From NCBI RefSeq assembly GCF_020215665.1, contig NZ_CP084061.1, forward strand, positions 3,394,501 through 3,458,500: a stretch of 64,000 nucleotides of DNA. The letters run 5' to 3'. Under the pieces are notes generated by a model. That model did no database searches. It worked only from the letters and a program-made list of their open reading frames with translations, and was not told where the DNA came from. Of the stretch, positions 1-7,303 are shown piece after piece. Position 1 is the first letter of the stretch, and each line of letters starts with the position of its first letter. Origin of the DNA: Blautia parvula (lineage in GTDB: Bacteria > Bacillota > Clostridia > Lachnospirales > Lachnospiraceae). Position numbers and translations under genes: made by a program.

Positions 1-328
1 CATACCCCTGGCTTCCCATCTTCTTTACCAGGGCTGCCACAGTGTCCATGGAAAGCACCTCCTCCTTGCCGCTGTTCTTCTTTGCCTGAACTAAAAGGTC
101 CTGATAGCTCTTTGCAGCCTGGACAGCGGCCTCTGTCAGGGTTTCTGACTCATCGGCAGGTATTTCCATCTCATAATAGCTGTTTTCCTCTTTTACAGCC
201 TCCCGGTCCTCCTCTTTGGCGGTATCGGCATTGACAGTCACCTCTTCCTTCTGCTGTACCTTGTCTCCGCATCCGCCCAGGATCAGGCTTACTGCTGTCA
301 CACACATCATAACCCCTTTTAATCTCAC
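1..328 (-). CDS. Lipoprotein of unknown function (C-terminus outside window)
   Basis: Only about the first 109 residues are present; the gene runs off the left edge. I start it at GTG 328 because AAGGAG lies at 338-343 with good spacing, overlapping the end of the upstream PBP gene, so the two are probably co-transcribed and translationally coupled. The N-terminus has Arg and Lys, then a hydrophobic stretch ending in a lipobox (LILGGC, Cys at about residue 20), so it should be a membrane-anchored lipoprotein. After the Cys comes an acidic, Glu/Lys-rich linker and a helical segment. I do not recognise the family. An inner ATG at 310 would leave the signal peptide without a basic N-region, so GTG is preferred. 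Confidence 0.7.
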   Translation of the reverse strand, partial: MRLKGVMMCVTAVSLILGGCGDKVQQKEEVTVNADTAKEEDREAVKEENSYYEMEIPADESETLTEAAVQAAKSYQDLLVQAKKNSGKEEVLSMDTVAALVKKMGSQGY

Positions 329-334
329 ACCACG

Positions 335-2395
335 TCACTCCTTTGCCAGCATTTCATCCAACAGTGGTCTGTCCAGATCCACCACATAACCGCTTCCTCC
401 GCGGTCTTTCACATCCTCCACCATGTTGAGCATCAGGAAACTGTTTGTCTTGTCCCCATCCGTATTGAATACGGCAAACCATCCAAGCTCCGTACCATTT
501 TCATCATCCTGGGATGCTTTGATCTCTGCGGTTCCCGTCTTGCCGGCCAGGTTCGCTCCTTCTGTATAGGCACCGTGGCCGGTCCCGTTCTCATCCTCGA
601 TGACTGCCGTCAGATCCTCTTTTATCACAGCGGCAGCCTCCTTGGAAAAGGCACCTGCGATCCAGTATTCCGGTGTTTTATTGTCTGTCATCTCCAGATA
701 TGGCTTTATCATATTTCCGTCGCCTATAAACGCGGAGTAAATACAGGCCAGATGGAGGGGATTCATCAGAATCTGTCCCTGGCCGTATCCGCTGTCCGCA
801 AGCTGGATCTCCGAAGTGATTCCGTCTTCATTGGAATACTGGGATTTGCTCATACCGATCTCAAATGGTATCTCCTGCCCGAATCCCAGTTTTTTCAGTT
901 GTTCCGTCAGTGTATCTGCCCCGATTTTCAGCGCTGCCTTGGCAAAATAAATGTTGTCTGAGTAGACAAGGGCATTCCGCAGAACCGCCTCATCCCCGTA
1001 CTCATGCAGCGTTGTGATCCGGTAATCCCCCCAGCTCTCATCCTTCTGCCAGGAAAGGCCGCTGGCTCCCAGGTTCTCGTCCGCCGAAAGGGTTCCCGTT
1101 GTAAGGCCCACCGCGCCGATGACAGGTTTGAAGGAGGAACCGGGCACCCAGCTTTCCCTTGTCCTGTTGTACAGGGGCTTATCCTCATCGTTGTTCAGGG
1201 AATCCCATTTCTCCTGAGACATTCCCAGTACAAAGTCCATGCTGTTGAAGGTGGGTGTGGATACCATTGCCAGCACCTCACCTGTCTTAGGGTTCATGAC
1301 AATGGAACTGCTCTTGTCGTTCTTATACTGCTCATACACACTCTGCTGCAGGTGGCCGTCAATGGTCAGGGTAATATTCTCCCCGTCCTTCGGGGCTGCC
1401 ATGGCAAGTGCCTCCTTTTCGCTGCCCTCTGCGTCCACAATGGAAATCTTATAGCCTTTCCGGGCCTTCAGCCTGTTCTCGAATAATTTCTCCAGACCGC
1501 TTTTTCCCAGAATGCTCTGTTCGTCATAGCCTTTGTCCCTTAATTCTTCCAGTTCCTCTGCGTTTATCTCCTGGACATAACCCAGAAGATGGGATGTGCA
1601 CTCCCCATAGGGATAAACCCTGCTTTCCGCATCGGAGATCATCACACCGGGAAGTTCCAGCAGTTTATCCTTCAGGGTGGCCTCCCCCTCACCCACAGGG
1701 GTCTCCAGCTGGCTGCTGCTCATCTTCTTCACAGGGACAAAGGAATCATCCTTCACCCAGGAAGCATCCAGCTTTTCGGAAATACTGCCGGCTGTGGTTC
1801 CCAGAAGCGCTGCCATGGTTTCCAGCTCCTCCTGGGGCTGGACCGCCATTTTGCCCGGAACAAGCCCTACATTGGCAACCGTCCCCTGGCCTGCCAGAAG
1901 CTCACCGTTTCTGTCATATATCTCTCCCCGCTTTGCGTCTATGCTGACAACACTCACTTTGTCCGCAGCCTTCAGATTGGGGAATATCATGGAATCACTC
2001 CACTTAATGCGCCATTTTCCGCTCTCCTTCTCAAAAAAAGCGTCATTGTCGAAGGAGATTTCCCCTGCCACGGTATCCATGGTGACTTTATAGGATATGG
2101 GCTGGCTTTTCTCCTGCTCCTCGGAAATGTCCAGACGGATATTCTCTGCCTCTATGCCCTCATATATTTTCTGGTTCCTGACGACAAAGTCCTCTGCATT
2201 CACGGTATTTCTGCTGGCCTCGTCAAGCAGTGCATACATTTTGTCATATCTCCCCTTCTCGATATAACCCATGTACTCCTTCAGCACATCCTCACGCTTC
2301 TCCTCAAACTTTACCTTGTACAGAACCAGGCCCGCCGCACACACGGCGATGGCCGCCGCGATGCCTATCACTGCCGCTGCTTTCTTTCGCTTCAT
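335..2395 (-). CDS. Penicillin-binding transpeptidase, MecA/PBP2a-like class B PBP
   Basis: Class B penicillin-binding protein (686 aa) that cross-links peptidoglycan outside the membrane. The layout is a single N-terminal membrane anchor (residues 6-26), an NTF2-like MecA_N domain (about 33-140), a PBP dimerisation domain (about 150-310) and a C-terminal transpeptidase domain. The catalytic motifs are complete: S420-x-x-K423 (in GSSFKP), S479-D-N481 and K619-T-G-T622. ATG 2395 is preferred to an upstream start at 2422 because AAGGAGG lies just before it. The MecA_N domain places it with the methicillin-resistance-like class B enzymes found widely in Firmicutes, often with low beta-lactam affinity (family knowledge; affinity here is unknown). 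Its promoter region carries two BlaI/MecI-type dyads, described separately. The downstream lipoprotein gene follows immediately. Confidence 0.93.
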   Translation of the reverse strand: MKRKKAAAVIGIAAAIAVCAAGLVLYKVKFEEKREDVLKEYMGYIEKGRYDKMYALLDEASRNTVNAEDFVVRNQKIYEGIEAENIRLDISEEQEKSQPISYKVTMDTVAGEISFDNDAFFEKESGKWRIKWSDSMIFPNLKAADKVSVVSIDAKRGEIYDRNGELLAGQGTVANVGLVPGKMAVQPQEELETMAALLGTTAGSISEKLDASWVKDDSFVPVKKMSSSQLETPVGEGEATLKDKLLELPGVMISDAESRVYPYGECTSHLLGYVQEINAEELEELRDKGYDEQSILGKSGLEKLFENRLKARKGYKISIVDAEGSEKEALAMAAPKDGENITLTIDGHLQQSVYEQYKNDKSSSIVMNPKTGEVLAMVSTPTFNSMDFVLGMSQEKWDSLNNDEDKPLYNRTRESWVPGSSFKPVIGAVGLTTGTLSADENLGASGLSWQKDESWGDYRITTLHEYGDEAVLRNALVYSDNIYFAKAALKIGADTLTEQLKKLGFGQEIPFEIGMSKSQYSNEDGITSEIQLADSGYGQGQILMNPLHLACIYSAFIGDGNMIKPYLEMTDNKTPEYWIAGAFSKEAAAVIKEDLTAVIEDENGTGHGAYTEGANLAGKTGTAEIKASQDDENGTELGWFAVFNTDGDKTNSFLMLNMVEDVKDRGGSGYVVDLDRPLLDEMLAKE

Positions 2396-2436
2396 AAAAT
2401 AACCTCCTTCATGTAAATACACTCCCTATACAAAAA

Positions 2437-2496
2437 TCCTACAAATGTAAGATATAGTTTCACCCAATATATTACACCTGTAGGACTTATTGTCAA
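2437..2496 (-). promoter_or_regulatory. PBP promoter with two BlaI/MecI-type operator dyads
   Basis: Reading the minus strand, a -35 TTGACA lies at 2496-2491 and a -10-like TAATAT at 2474-2469, spacing 16. One dyad of the form TACA-nn-TGTA lies at 2473-2482, inside the promoter spacer, and a second (TACAAATGTA) at 2440-2449, just beyond the -10. The dyad centres are 33 bp apart, about three helical turns. This is the core pattern known for BlaI and MecI operators in bla and mec systems. That a BlaI-family repressor acts here is inference; no blaI/mecI or blaR/mecR gene lies in the window. Confidence 0.6.
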
Positions 2497-2505
2497 GTAT
2501 TTTCT

Positions 2506-3687
2506 TTATTCGGTTTTCGCGTCCCCGTCACCGGTGTTCTGCGCATCTGCAGGCACATAGGTCACTTTTGCAGTCTCCTGGAGGATCTCACAGGATTTGC
2601 TCCAGAGTACATTGGCCTTCACCATGGTCTCATCGCTGTACGCGCTCTTGAGGGCCTCAGCATCCTTAAAGCCATAGTCTTTGGCAAACTTCTCAAGCTC
2701 TGCCTCATAGTCTTCCACAGAGATCTCTACTTTCTCCGCATCGAAGATAGCCTGCACGATCAGAGACTGCTGCAGGATGTTCTGTGCCATCTGTGTCATG
2801 GTCTCCTCTGCCTGTTCTGTGGAAATGCTCTGGGATTCCCAGTATTCCTCCAGAGTCATGCCGCTTGGGCTGGCATACTGCTCCTGGATCTTGTTCTTTA
2901 CATAATCCATGGTCTCGGACATGGGTTTCTCCGGATATTCCGTGATCTCTGAGCTTTCCACAACTTTCTGGAACAGGTCGGATTTAAGCTGACTCATATA
3001 GTTCAGGTCAGCATTCTCCTTCAGGGAATTTTTGATCTCCTCTTTATACTCATCCACGGTCTGCTTGTCTGTATTGTTCTTTACCCACTCATCTGTCAGC
3101 TCCGGCGCTGCCTTGATGGCATTGATCTTCACCTTGAACTGCACCGGCTTGCCGGCCAGGTCAGGATTGTTGCTGTACGGGTCCGGGAAGGTCAGGTCAA
3201 GGGTGACTTCCTCCCCTTTGCTCTTACCGATCAGGCCGCTCTCAAATCCGTCGATAAAGGAATTAGAGCCGATGAGCAGATCTGAATCCGTGGCGGAACC
3301 GCCGTCAAATGCCTCTCCGTCCAGGTATCCTGTGTAATCAATATTGACGGTATCGTTCTCCTGTACCGGTCTGTCCTCTGTGATCTCCTCTGCCTTGTAG
3401 GTGAGCTGCTGGCTGATGTAATCCTCCACATCAGCATCCGTGATCTCTGTCTTTGTCTCTGTGACTTCCAGGTTCTTATAATCTCCCAGTTTCACATATT
3501 TGCTGATATCATCCACATCGACAGCCACCACCTTGCCCTTGCTGTTGGTATCTACTGCCGTATCCTCCGCGGATGTCTCAGTCTTTTTATCATCGTCTTT
3601 GCTCTTGTCACTCTTCTTGTCACCGCATCCTGCTGCCATCACTGCAATACTGAGAGCCAATAGCGCCATGATCAGTTTTTTCTTCAT
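2506..3687 (-). CDS. Exported FKBP-type peptidyl-prolyl isomerase, trigger-factor-like lipoprotein
   Basis: A 393-aa lipoprotein: basic start MKKK, hydrophobic segment and lipobox AVMAAGC (Cys about residue 21), then a low-complexity Asp/Lys/Ser linker. A trigger-factor-type FKBP domain follows (about 100-190) with the DTVNIDYTGYLDGEAFDGG signature and the GFESGLIG turn. A long helical C-terminal region resembles the trigger factor or SurA chaperone arm. It probably assists folding of exported proteins outside the membrane; the ribosome-binding N-domain of true trigger factor is absent. ATG 3687 is used, with AAGGA upstream; a TTG two codons earlier is less likely. It is monocistronic. The Tig-like C-terminus separates it from PrsA, the parvulin foldase with a similar job. 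Confidence 0.88.
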   Translation of the reverse strand: MKKKLIMALLALSIAVMAAGCGDKKSDKSKDDDKKTETSAEDTAVDTNSKGKVVAVDVDDISKYVKLGDYKNLEVTETKTEITDADVEDYISQQLTYKAEEITEDRPVQENDTVNIDYTGYLDGEAFDGGSATDSDLLIGSNSFIDGFESGLIGKSKGEEVTLDLTFPDPYSNNPDLAGKPVQFKVKINAIKAAPELTDEWVKNNTDKQTVDEYKEEIKNSLKENADLNYMSQLKSDLFQKVVESSEITEYPEKPMSETMDYVKNKIQEQYASPSGMTLEEYWESQSISTEQAEETMTQMAQNILQQSLIVQAIFDAEKVEISVEDYEAELEKFAKDYGFKDAEALKSAYSDETMVKANVLWSKSCEILQETAKVTYVPADAQNTGDGDAKTE

Positions 3688-3780
3688 ATACAATTCCTTT
3701 CGTCTGTGGTTTCTGGTTTCCGCATAAGGAAGTTATACCACACATGACCTGAAAAAGGAACCCTTTCTTTCACATTTTTA

Positions 3781-3809
3781 TTGCCTTTTCACAGAAACAA
3801 TGCTAAAAT
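3781..3809 (+). promoter_or_regulatory. Predicted sigma-A promoter for the 3853 gene
   Basis: TTGCCT at 3781-3786 and TAAAAT at 3804-3809 are separated by 17 bases, placing a start site near 3816, about 37 bases upstream of ATG 3853 and just before the TTAGGAGG ribosome site. The match is good but not perfect at the -35. Confidence 0.5.
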
Positions 3810-3852
3810 AATAGTTGCGTTATCAGTCCAGATTTTAGGAGGTCTAACACAA

Positions 3853-4344
3853 ATGGTGTGGAAAGTTCTACTGATTATTTTAATCGTTTTGGTAGTCGTT
3901 CTTGCCGTTTTATATTTTCTTGGCAAGAGGGCACAGAAAAAGCAGGAAGCACAGCAGGAGCAGATAGAAGCAGCAAAGCAGTCCGTCTCTATGCTGGTTA
4001 TCGATAAAAAGAGGCTTCCCATTAAACAGTCCGGTCTTCCCCAGATGGTGATCGACCAGACACCGAAGCTTATGAGACGTTCCAAACTCCCCATCGTAAA
4101 GGCAAAAATCGGTCCCAGGATCGTTACCCTGGTGGCGGACGAGCAGGTCTTTGAGATCATCCCCGTAAAGAAGGAAGTCAAAGCAGAAGTAAGCGGTATC
4201 TATATCACCGGTGTCCGCGGACTGCGCGGTGCTTTGGAAGCTCCCCAGAAGAAGAAAGGGTTCTTCAAGAGAATGCGCCTCAAAGCGGAAAACATTGCCA
4301 AGGGAAACAAAACAGAGAGTAAGGATACGAAAAAGAAAAAGTAA
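3853..4344 (+). CDS. Conserved-looking small membrane-anchored basic protein, unknown function
   Basis: A 163-aa protein with one strong N-terminal transmembrane segment (residues about 4-23), then a charged, Lys-rich soluble region. A beta-rich middle part (about 45-125) contains repeated short hydrophobic strands (VKAKIGPRIVTLVADEQVFEII), and the tail is very basic (KKGFFKRM ... DTKKKKK-like). ATG 3853 follows TTAGGAGG at 3836-3843; a longer in-frame start at 3781 would overlap the promoter. I do not recognise the family. The topology suggests a short N-out anchor with a cytoplasmic basic domain. It is monocistronic, with its own promoter and a strong terminator at 4351. Confidence 0.75.
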   Translation: MVWKVLLIILIVLVVVLAVLYFLGKRAQKKQEAQQEQIEAAKQSVSMLVIDKKRLPIKQSGLPQMVIDQTPKLMRRSKLPIVKAKIGPRIVTLVADEQVFEIIPVKKEVKAEVSGIYITGVRGLRGALEAPQKKKGFFKRMRLKAENIAKGNKTESKDTKKKK

Positions 4345-4350
4345 AAAACT

Positions 4351-4384
4351 GCCGCCCGGGAAACGAAACCCGGACGGCTTTTTT
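4351..4384. terminator. Bidirectional rho-independent terminator between convergent genes
   Basis: Arms 4351-4360 and 4369-4378 pair with one mismatch (GCCGnCCGGG type, GC-rich), followed by TTTTTT on the plus strand. A run of A at 4344-4348 gives a T-tract on the minus strand. It ends the 3853 gene and overlaps the stop of the convergent DUF1934 gene. Confidence 0.85.
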
Positions 4385-4835
4385 ATGATGCCAGGTGGAA
4401 ATTGCCTGCGGCCTGGGGCTTCACATTTACACAGATCTGGCAGTCCGCTGTATGTATATCGTTGATCTCCAAAGCGTAGTCAATGAGGATATCAATGTTC
4501 TCCTCCTGCTCCTGCACATCTATCCTGGTTGCTGAGATTCCCATCTGCATATCTCCGAAAGGAGTTGCATAATAGGTCAGGTTCTTCTTGGCCTCCTCAA
4601 AAATCATGTGCGTGTTGGTGAGGCCCTTTTTCTGCACCTCCACATAGCCCTGCATCACTTTGATCATATTTTTTGTGATAGTGTCATATCCTTCCTGCAC
4701 TTCCTCATAGCAGATGAAATGATGGCCATTCCTGTAGTAATAATCTCCCTTTGCCACCACTTCCACTTCTTCCGGCTTCTCCCCGGCTTCAATCGCCTGC
4801 ATCCCTTTTACTGTTATCAGTACATCTTTTGTCAT
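4383..4835 (-). CDS. DUF1934 (YwiB-like) beta-barrel protein
   Basis: A 150-aa protein matching the DUF1934/YwiB family, whose members form a small calycin-like beta-barrel of unknown biochemical role. Recognisable features are the DVLITVKGMQ start strand, the YYYRNGHHFICYEE hairpin, the TNTHMIFEEAKKNLTYYATPFGDMQMGI core and a C-terminal strand ending in ICVNVKPQ. ATG 4835 is chosen because GAGGAG lies at 4845-4850 inside the end of murI, whose stop is only two bases upstream. The two are therefore an operon in which murI is translated first. Function is not assigned. Confidence 0.82.
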   Translation of the reverse strand: MTKDVLITVKGMQAIEAGEKPEEVEVVAKGDYYYRNGHHFICYEEVQEGYDTITKNMIKVMQGYVEVQKKGLTNTHMIFEEAKKNLTYYATPFGDMQMGISATRIDVQEQEENIDILIDYALEINDIHTADCQICVNVKPQAAGNFHLAS

Positions 4836-4837
4836 GT

Positions 4838-5659
4838 TCAATACTCCTCAATATTAATCTGCTTGGTCATCCTCACATCGTAGGGCAGGATAGAACCTGC
4901 AAACTCCTGGAAACGTTCCTCCGCGTCACTGACATAGAAGCGGTAGGGGAACTCCTCCTCCTCGTGTCCGTCATTCTCAATCCCATGTTCCTTTAACAGC
5001 TCCCGAAGTGCCCTGGCAGTCTCATAGGCGGGGTTTACCAGGGTAACGCTTTCCCCTGCCACCTGACGCATCAGGGAACGCAGCAGCGGATAGTGGGTAC
5101 AGCCCAGGATCAGGGTGTCCACGCCCTGTTCCAGAAGGGGGTCCAGATAGCGTTTTGTCACTTCAACCGTCACTTTATCCTTCAGCCATCCCTCCTCCAC
5201 CAGGGGGACCAGCAGGGGACAGGCCTGGCCGATTACCTGGATCCGGGGATCATATTCATGTATAATGGCAGGGTACAGCTCGGAATTCACCGTTCCTCTT
5301 GTACCGATCAGGCCGATCTTCTTATTTCTGGTAGTCCGGGCAGCCACTTTTGCTCCCGGTTTCACCACACCGATAATGGGAATATCTATCTCCTCCCGTA
5401 TAGTTTCCAGTGCCATGGCACTGGCAGTGTTGCACGCTACTACAATGGCCTTTACCTCCTGTGTCTGCAGGAAACGTACAATCTGACGGGAATATTTCAA
5501 CACGATCTCTTTTGACTTGCTTCCATAGGGCACTCTTGCAGTGTCCCCAAAGTATACTATCCTCTCACTGGGCAGATTGCGCATGATCTCTCTGGCAACT
5601 GTAAGTCCGCCCACGCCGGAATCGAAAACACCGATCGGTGCCTGTTTATTCTGGTTCAT
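4838..5659 (-). CDS. murI: Glutamate racemase
   Basis: MurI interconverts L- and D-glutamate to supply D-Glu for the peptidoglycan stem peptide in the cytoplasm. The 273-aa length is normal. Diagnostic motifs are GVFDSGVGGLTV (residues 10-21), YFGDTARVPYG (36-46), VACNTAS with catalytic C76, and LILGCTHYPLL with catalytic C187, the two-cysteine acid/base pair of the family. ATG 5659 has GAGGG about seven bases upstream. It forms a two-gene operon with the DUF1934 gene downstream. Confidence 0.97.
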   Translation of the reverse strand: MNQNKQAPIGVFDSGVGGLTVAREIMRNLPSERIVYFGDTARVPYGSKSKEIVLKYSRQIVRFLQTQEVKAIVVACNTASAMALETIREEIDIPIIGVVKPGAKVAARTTRNKKIGLIGTRGTVNSELYPAIIHEYDPRIQVIGQACPLLVPLVEEGWLKDKVTVEVTKRYLDPLLEQGVDTLILGCTHYPLLRSLMRQVAGESVTLVNPAYETARALRELLKEHGIENDGHEEEEFPYRFYVSDAEERFQEFAGSILPYDVRMTKQINIEEY

Positions 5660-5743
5660 ATGAAAACCCTCTTAAAATTTATTTTCTATTTTAACCGTGT
5701 TTCCATTTTACCCTCATTGAGGCCAGAATGCAAGCCGCAACCT

Positions 5744-6403
5744 TTAAAACCACTTAAATCCTATTTTCACCTGATCCCTTTTTTCCGGATCATTCAGAAT
5801 TGTCAGGAATTCCTCCTCTGTGAGGACTTCTCTCAAATCTTCTTTTTTCTCCTCAGAAACAATTCCGTGGGACTCATCGAGAAAGCACAGGCTCGGATAG
5901 AGGACGCACCACCAGTTGTGCCCTTCTGCCTTCCCGATCTTCACATTCAGGGCCTCATACTCTCCTGCAGGAAAGGTACAGTCCCCGTAGGTCTTGTCAG
6001 GGAAATACGTCTTTTCCACGGCGGCAGCAACAGGGTAATCATACCCTTCATCCGCGATCACCTCTCCGGCAGCCTCCTCAATCTCATCCAGATGCATTTT
6101 GACAGCCTCTCTGGTCGCTTCCAGGGATCTGTCTTCCCCCAAAATTCCTTCCAGATAGTCCACAATCTTGGTCTTAACGTGAAGCTTCAGGTTCTGGTCC
6201 TCCTCCGTATCGCTGTTGGCAACCACGTGCAGGCGGAAGATCTCCTTTGCGATCCCCTGCTGTACTTCATTTTCCAGACGTGTCTGAACGGTTTCTTTTT
6301 CTCTCTTCAGTGTATGTATACGCACAGCGCCGACCAGCACAGTGGCAAGCAGGCCTATGATCGCAGCGGCGATCCAGATATTTCTCTGTATTCTTCTTCT
6401 CAC
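5744..6403 (-). CDS. spoIIR: Stage II sporulation protein R (SpoIIR)
   Basis: SpoIIR is the forespore-made signal secreted into the intermembrane space that triggers SpoIIGA to process pro-sigma-E in the mother cell. The protein has an N-terminal membrane/signal segment (IAAAIIGLLATVLVGAV) and the family hallmark EIFRLHVVANSDTEEDQNLKLHVKTKIVDYL. It then has the YPVAAAVEKTYFPDKTYGDCTFPAGEYEALNVKIGKAEGHNWWCVLYPSLCF block typical of the family. I start it at GTG 6403 because a GGAGGG site lies 7 bases upstream. In-frame ATGs at 6430 and 6460 lack ribosome sites, and 6460 lies inside a hairpin. Length from GTG is 219 aa. A sigma-F promoter is expected from known biology, but I cannot point to a convincing one. 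Confidence 0.9.
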   Translation of the reverse strand: MRRRIQRNIWIAAAIIGLLATVLVGAVRIHTLKREKETVQTRLENEVQQGIAKEIFRLHVVANSDTEEDQNLKLHVKTKIVDYLEGILGEDRSLEATREAVKMHLDEIEEAAGEVIADEGYDYPVAAAVEKTYFPDKTYGDCTFPAGEYEALNVKIGKAEGHNWWCVLYPSLCFLDESHGIVSEEKKEDLREVLTEEEFLTILNDPEKRDQVKIGFKWF

Positions 6404-6423
6404 AGCAAATCCCTCCGTCTTAT

Positions 6424-6471
6424 CCGGCATACCGGCGCGGAAAACTTTATGCCTCCGCACCGTATGACCGG
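6424..6471. other. Inverted repeat (hairpin) upstream of spoIIR
   Basis: Arms 6424-6440 and 6455-6471 are 17 nt each and pair almost fully, with one-base bulges, around a 14-nt loop. On the minus strand the hairpin ends about 20 nt before the spoIIR start GTG 6403. It has no clear T-tract, so it may be a leader structure or part of a weak terminator for upstream transcripts. Confidence 0.5.
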
Positions 6472-6490
6472 TATTTACTTCTCATTTATT

Positions 6491-6633
6491 GTTACTGTTC
6501 ACTGCGTGCCCAGCAACACGCTTCGCGATGCACAGATATGGAGCATTCTGCTCCATATCGCGCTGGCTGCCTCGGGATTTTCATGCCTTCAGCCTGAAAA
6601 CACCTCGCGGGACAGTGGCGTGTGAACAGTAAC
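6491..6633. repeat. 143-bp MITE/REP-like palindromic element
   Basis: The element is bounded by a perfect 12-bp terminal inverted repeat: GTTACTGTTCAC at 6491-6502 and its complement GTGAACAGTAAC at 6622-6633. An internal perfect 11-bp palindrome lies at 6535-6545 and 6549-6559 with a 3-base loop, on sequence GATATGGAGCA. It has no convincing coding content. Terminal plus internal dyads without a gene are what a non-autonomous insertion or dispersed palindromic repeat looks like. No second copy was found in the window, so the repeat nature rests on structure alone. It lies between the germination operon and spoIIR. Confidence 0.6.
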
Positions 6634-6676
6634 CATTTATTTTCTATAGACAGAGTATTGCCGCATCTTTACAGGC

Positions 6677-7303
6677 CTATTCCTGATTCAGCATAATTTT
6701 ATCATCCAATGCGCTTACCTCTCCGAGAACGGGCCGCTCTTCCCCGTTGTGCCATGCGTTATATAAGTCCTGAAGGTCTGTCTGATCCTGTGCCCGGCTG
6801 TCAGGCCGGTTCTCCACAATGCCGGTGAGATAATCCCCAAGGGAATCCATCTGCTGCCCGTCCATGCTCATAACATCCCCCAGCTCACTGCAGGAGAACA
6901 CGTAAATATTTCCCGCCACCGAAGGTTTTTCCTCCAGATAGTGGAGCAGGTTCTTATATGCCTCCTCATGGTCAAGCAGGCCCTTTCCCAGAAGCAGAAC
7001 CTTCAGGTGTCCCGTATCCAGGTAGTCCTCCTGGCTGTTCTGAAAGTCTTTTTCCGCGTCCTCCATGGTCTTTCCCTGATAAAAATCCGCCTTTTCCCCG
7101 GCTTTCTGGTTCTCCCCGTCCTTATTCTGCCCGGTCACACCGGACAGGTCGGGAAGGCCGTAATAGACCTGGTATGCACCGTCCTTAAAATCCACACCCA
7201 TGGAGAGGGGAAAGCTGCGGTTCTCCAGGGCCACCCCGCAGGCCGTCAGATTACAGGCCAGGATAACAGCCAGGAGCACTGTCTTACTTTTCTTCCTTAT
7301 CAT
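6677..7303 (-). CDS. Short Ger(x)C-family spore germination lipoprotein (C-terminal domain absent)
   Basis: Third gene of a germinant-receptor operon. The start ATG 7303 follows GAAGGGGG; the frame overlaps the end of the permease gene by 20 bases. The N-terminus is a lipoprotein signal (KTVLLAVILACNLTACG, Cys about residue 22). The next ~185 residues look like the Ger(x)C N-terminal domain: the ENRSFPLSMGVDFKDGAYQVYYGLPDLSG start, the HLKVLLLGKGLL strand and the VAGNIYVFSCSELGDVM strand. At 208 aa it is well short of the usual ~370-400 aa. It stops about where the inter-domain linker should begin, and no C-terminal domain can be read downstream before the repeat at 6491-6633. It could be a naturally short subunit or a truncated gene. 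Confidence 0.82.
   Translation of the reverse strand: MIRKKSKTVLLAVILACNLTACGVALENRSFPLSMGVDFKDGAYQVYYGLPDLSGVTGQNKDGENQKAGEKADFYQGKTMEDAEKDFQNSQEDYLDTGHLKVLLLGKGLLDHEEAYKNLLHYLEEKPSVAGNIYVFSCSELGDVMSMDGQQMDSLGDYLTGIVENRPDSRAQDQTDLQDLYNAWHNGEERPVLGEVSALDDKIMLNQE

Noticed and set aside
1589-2416. Long plus-strand open frame opposite the PBP gene
   Set aside because: It is a shadow of the PBP coding frame with no promoter or ribosome site and no recognisable domain.
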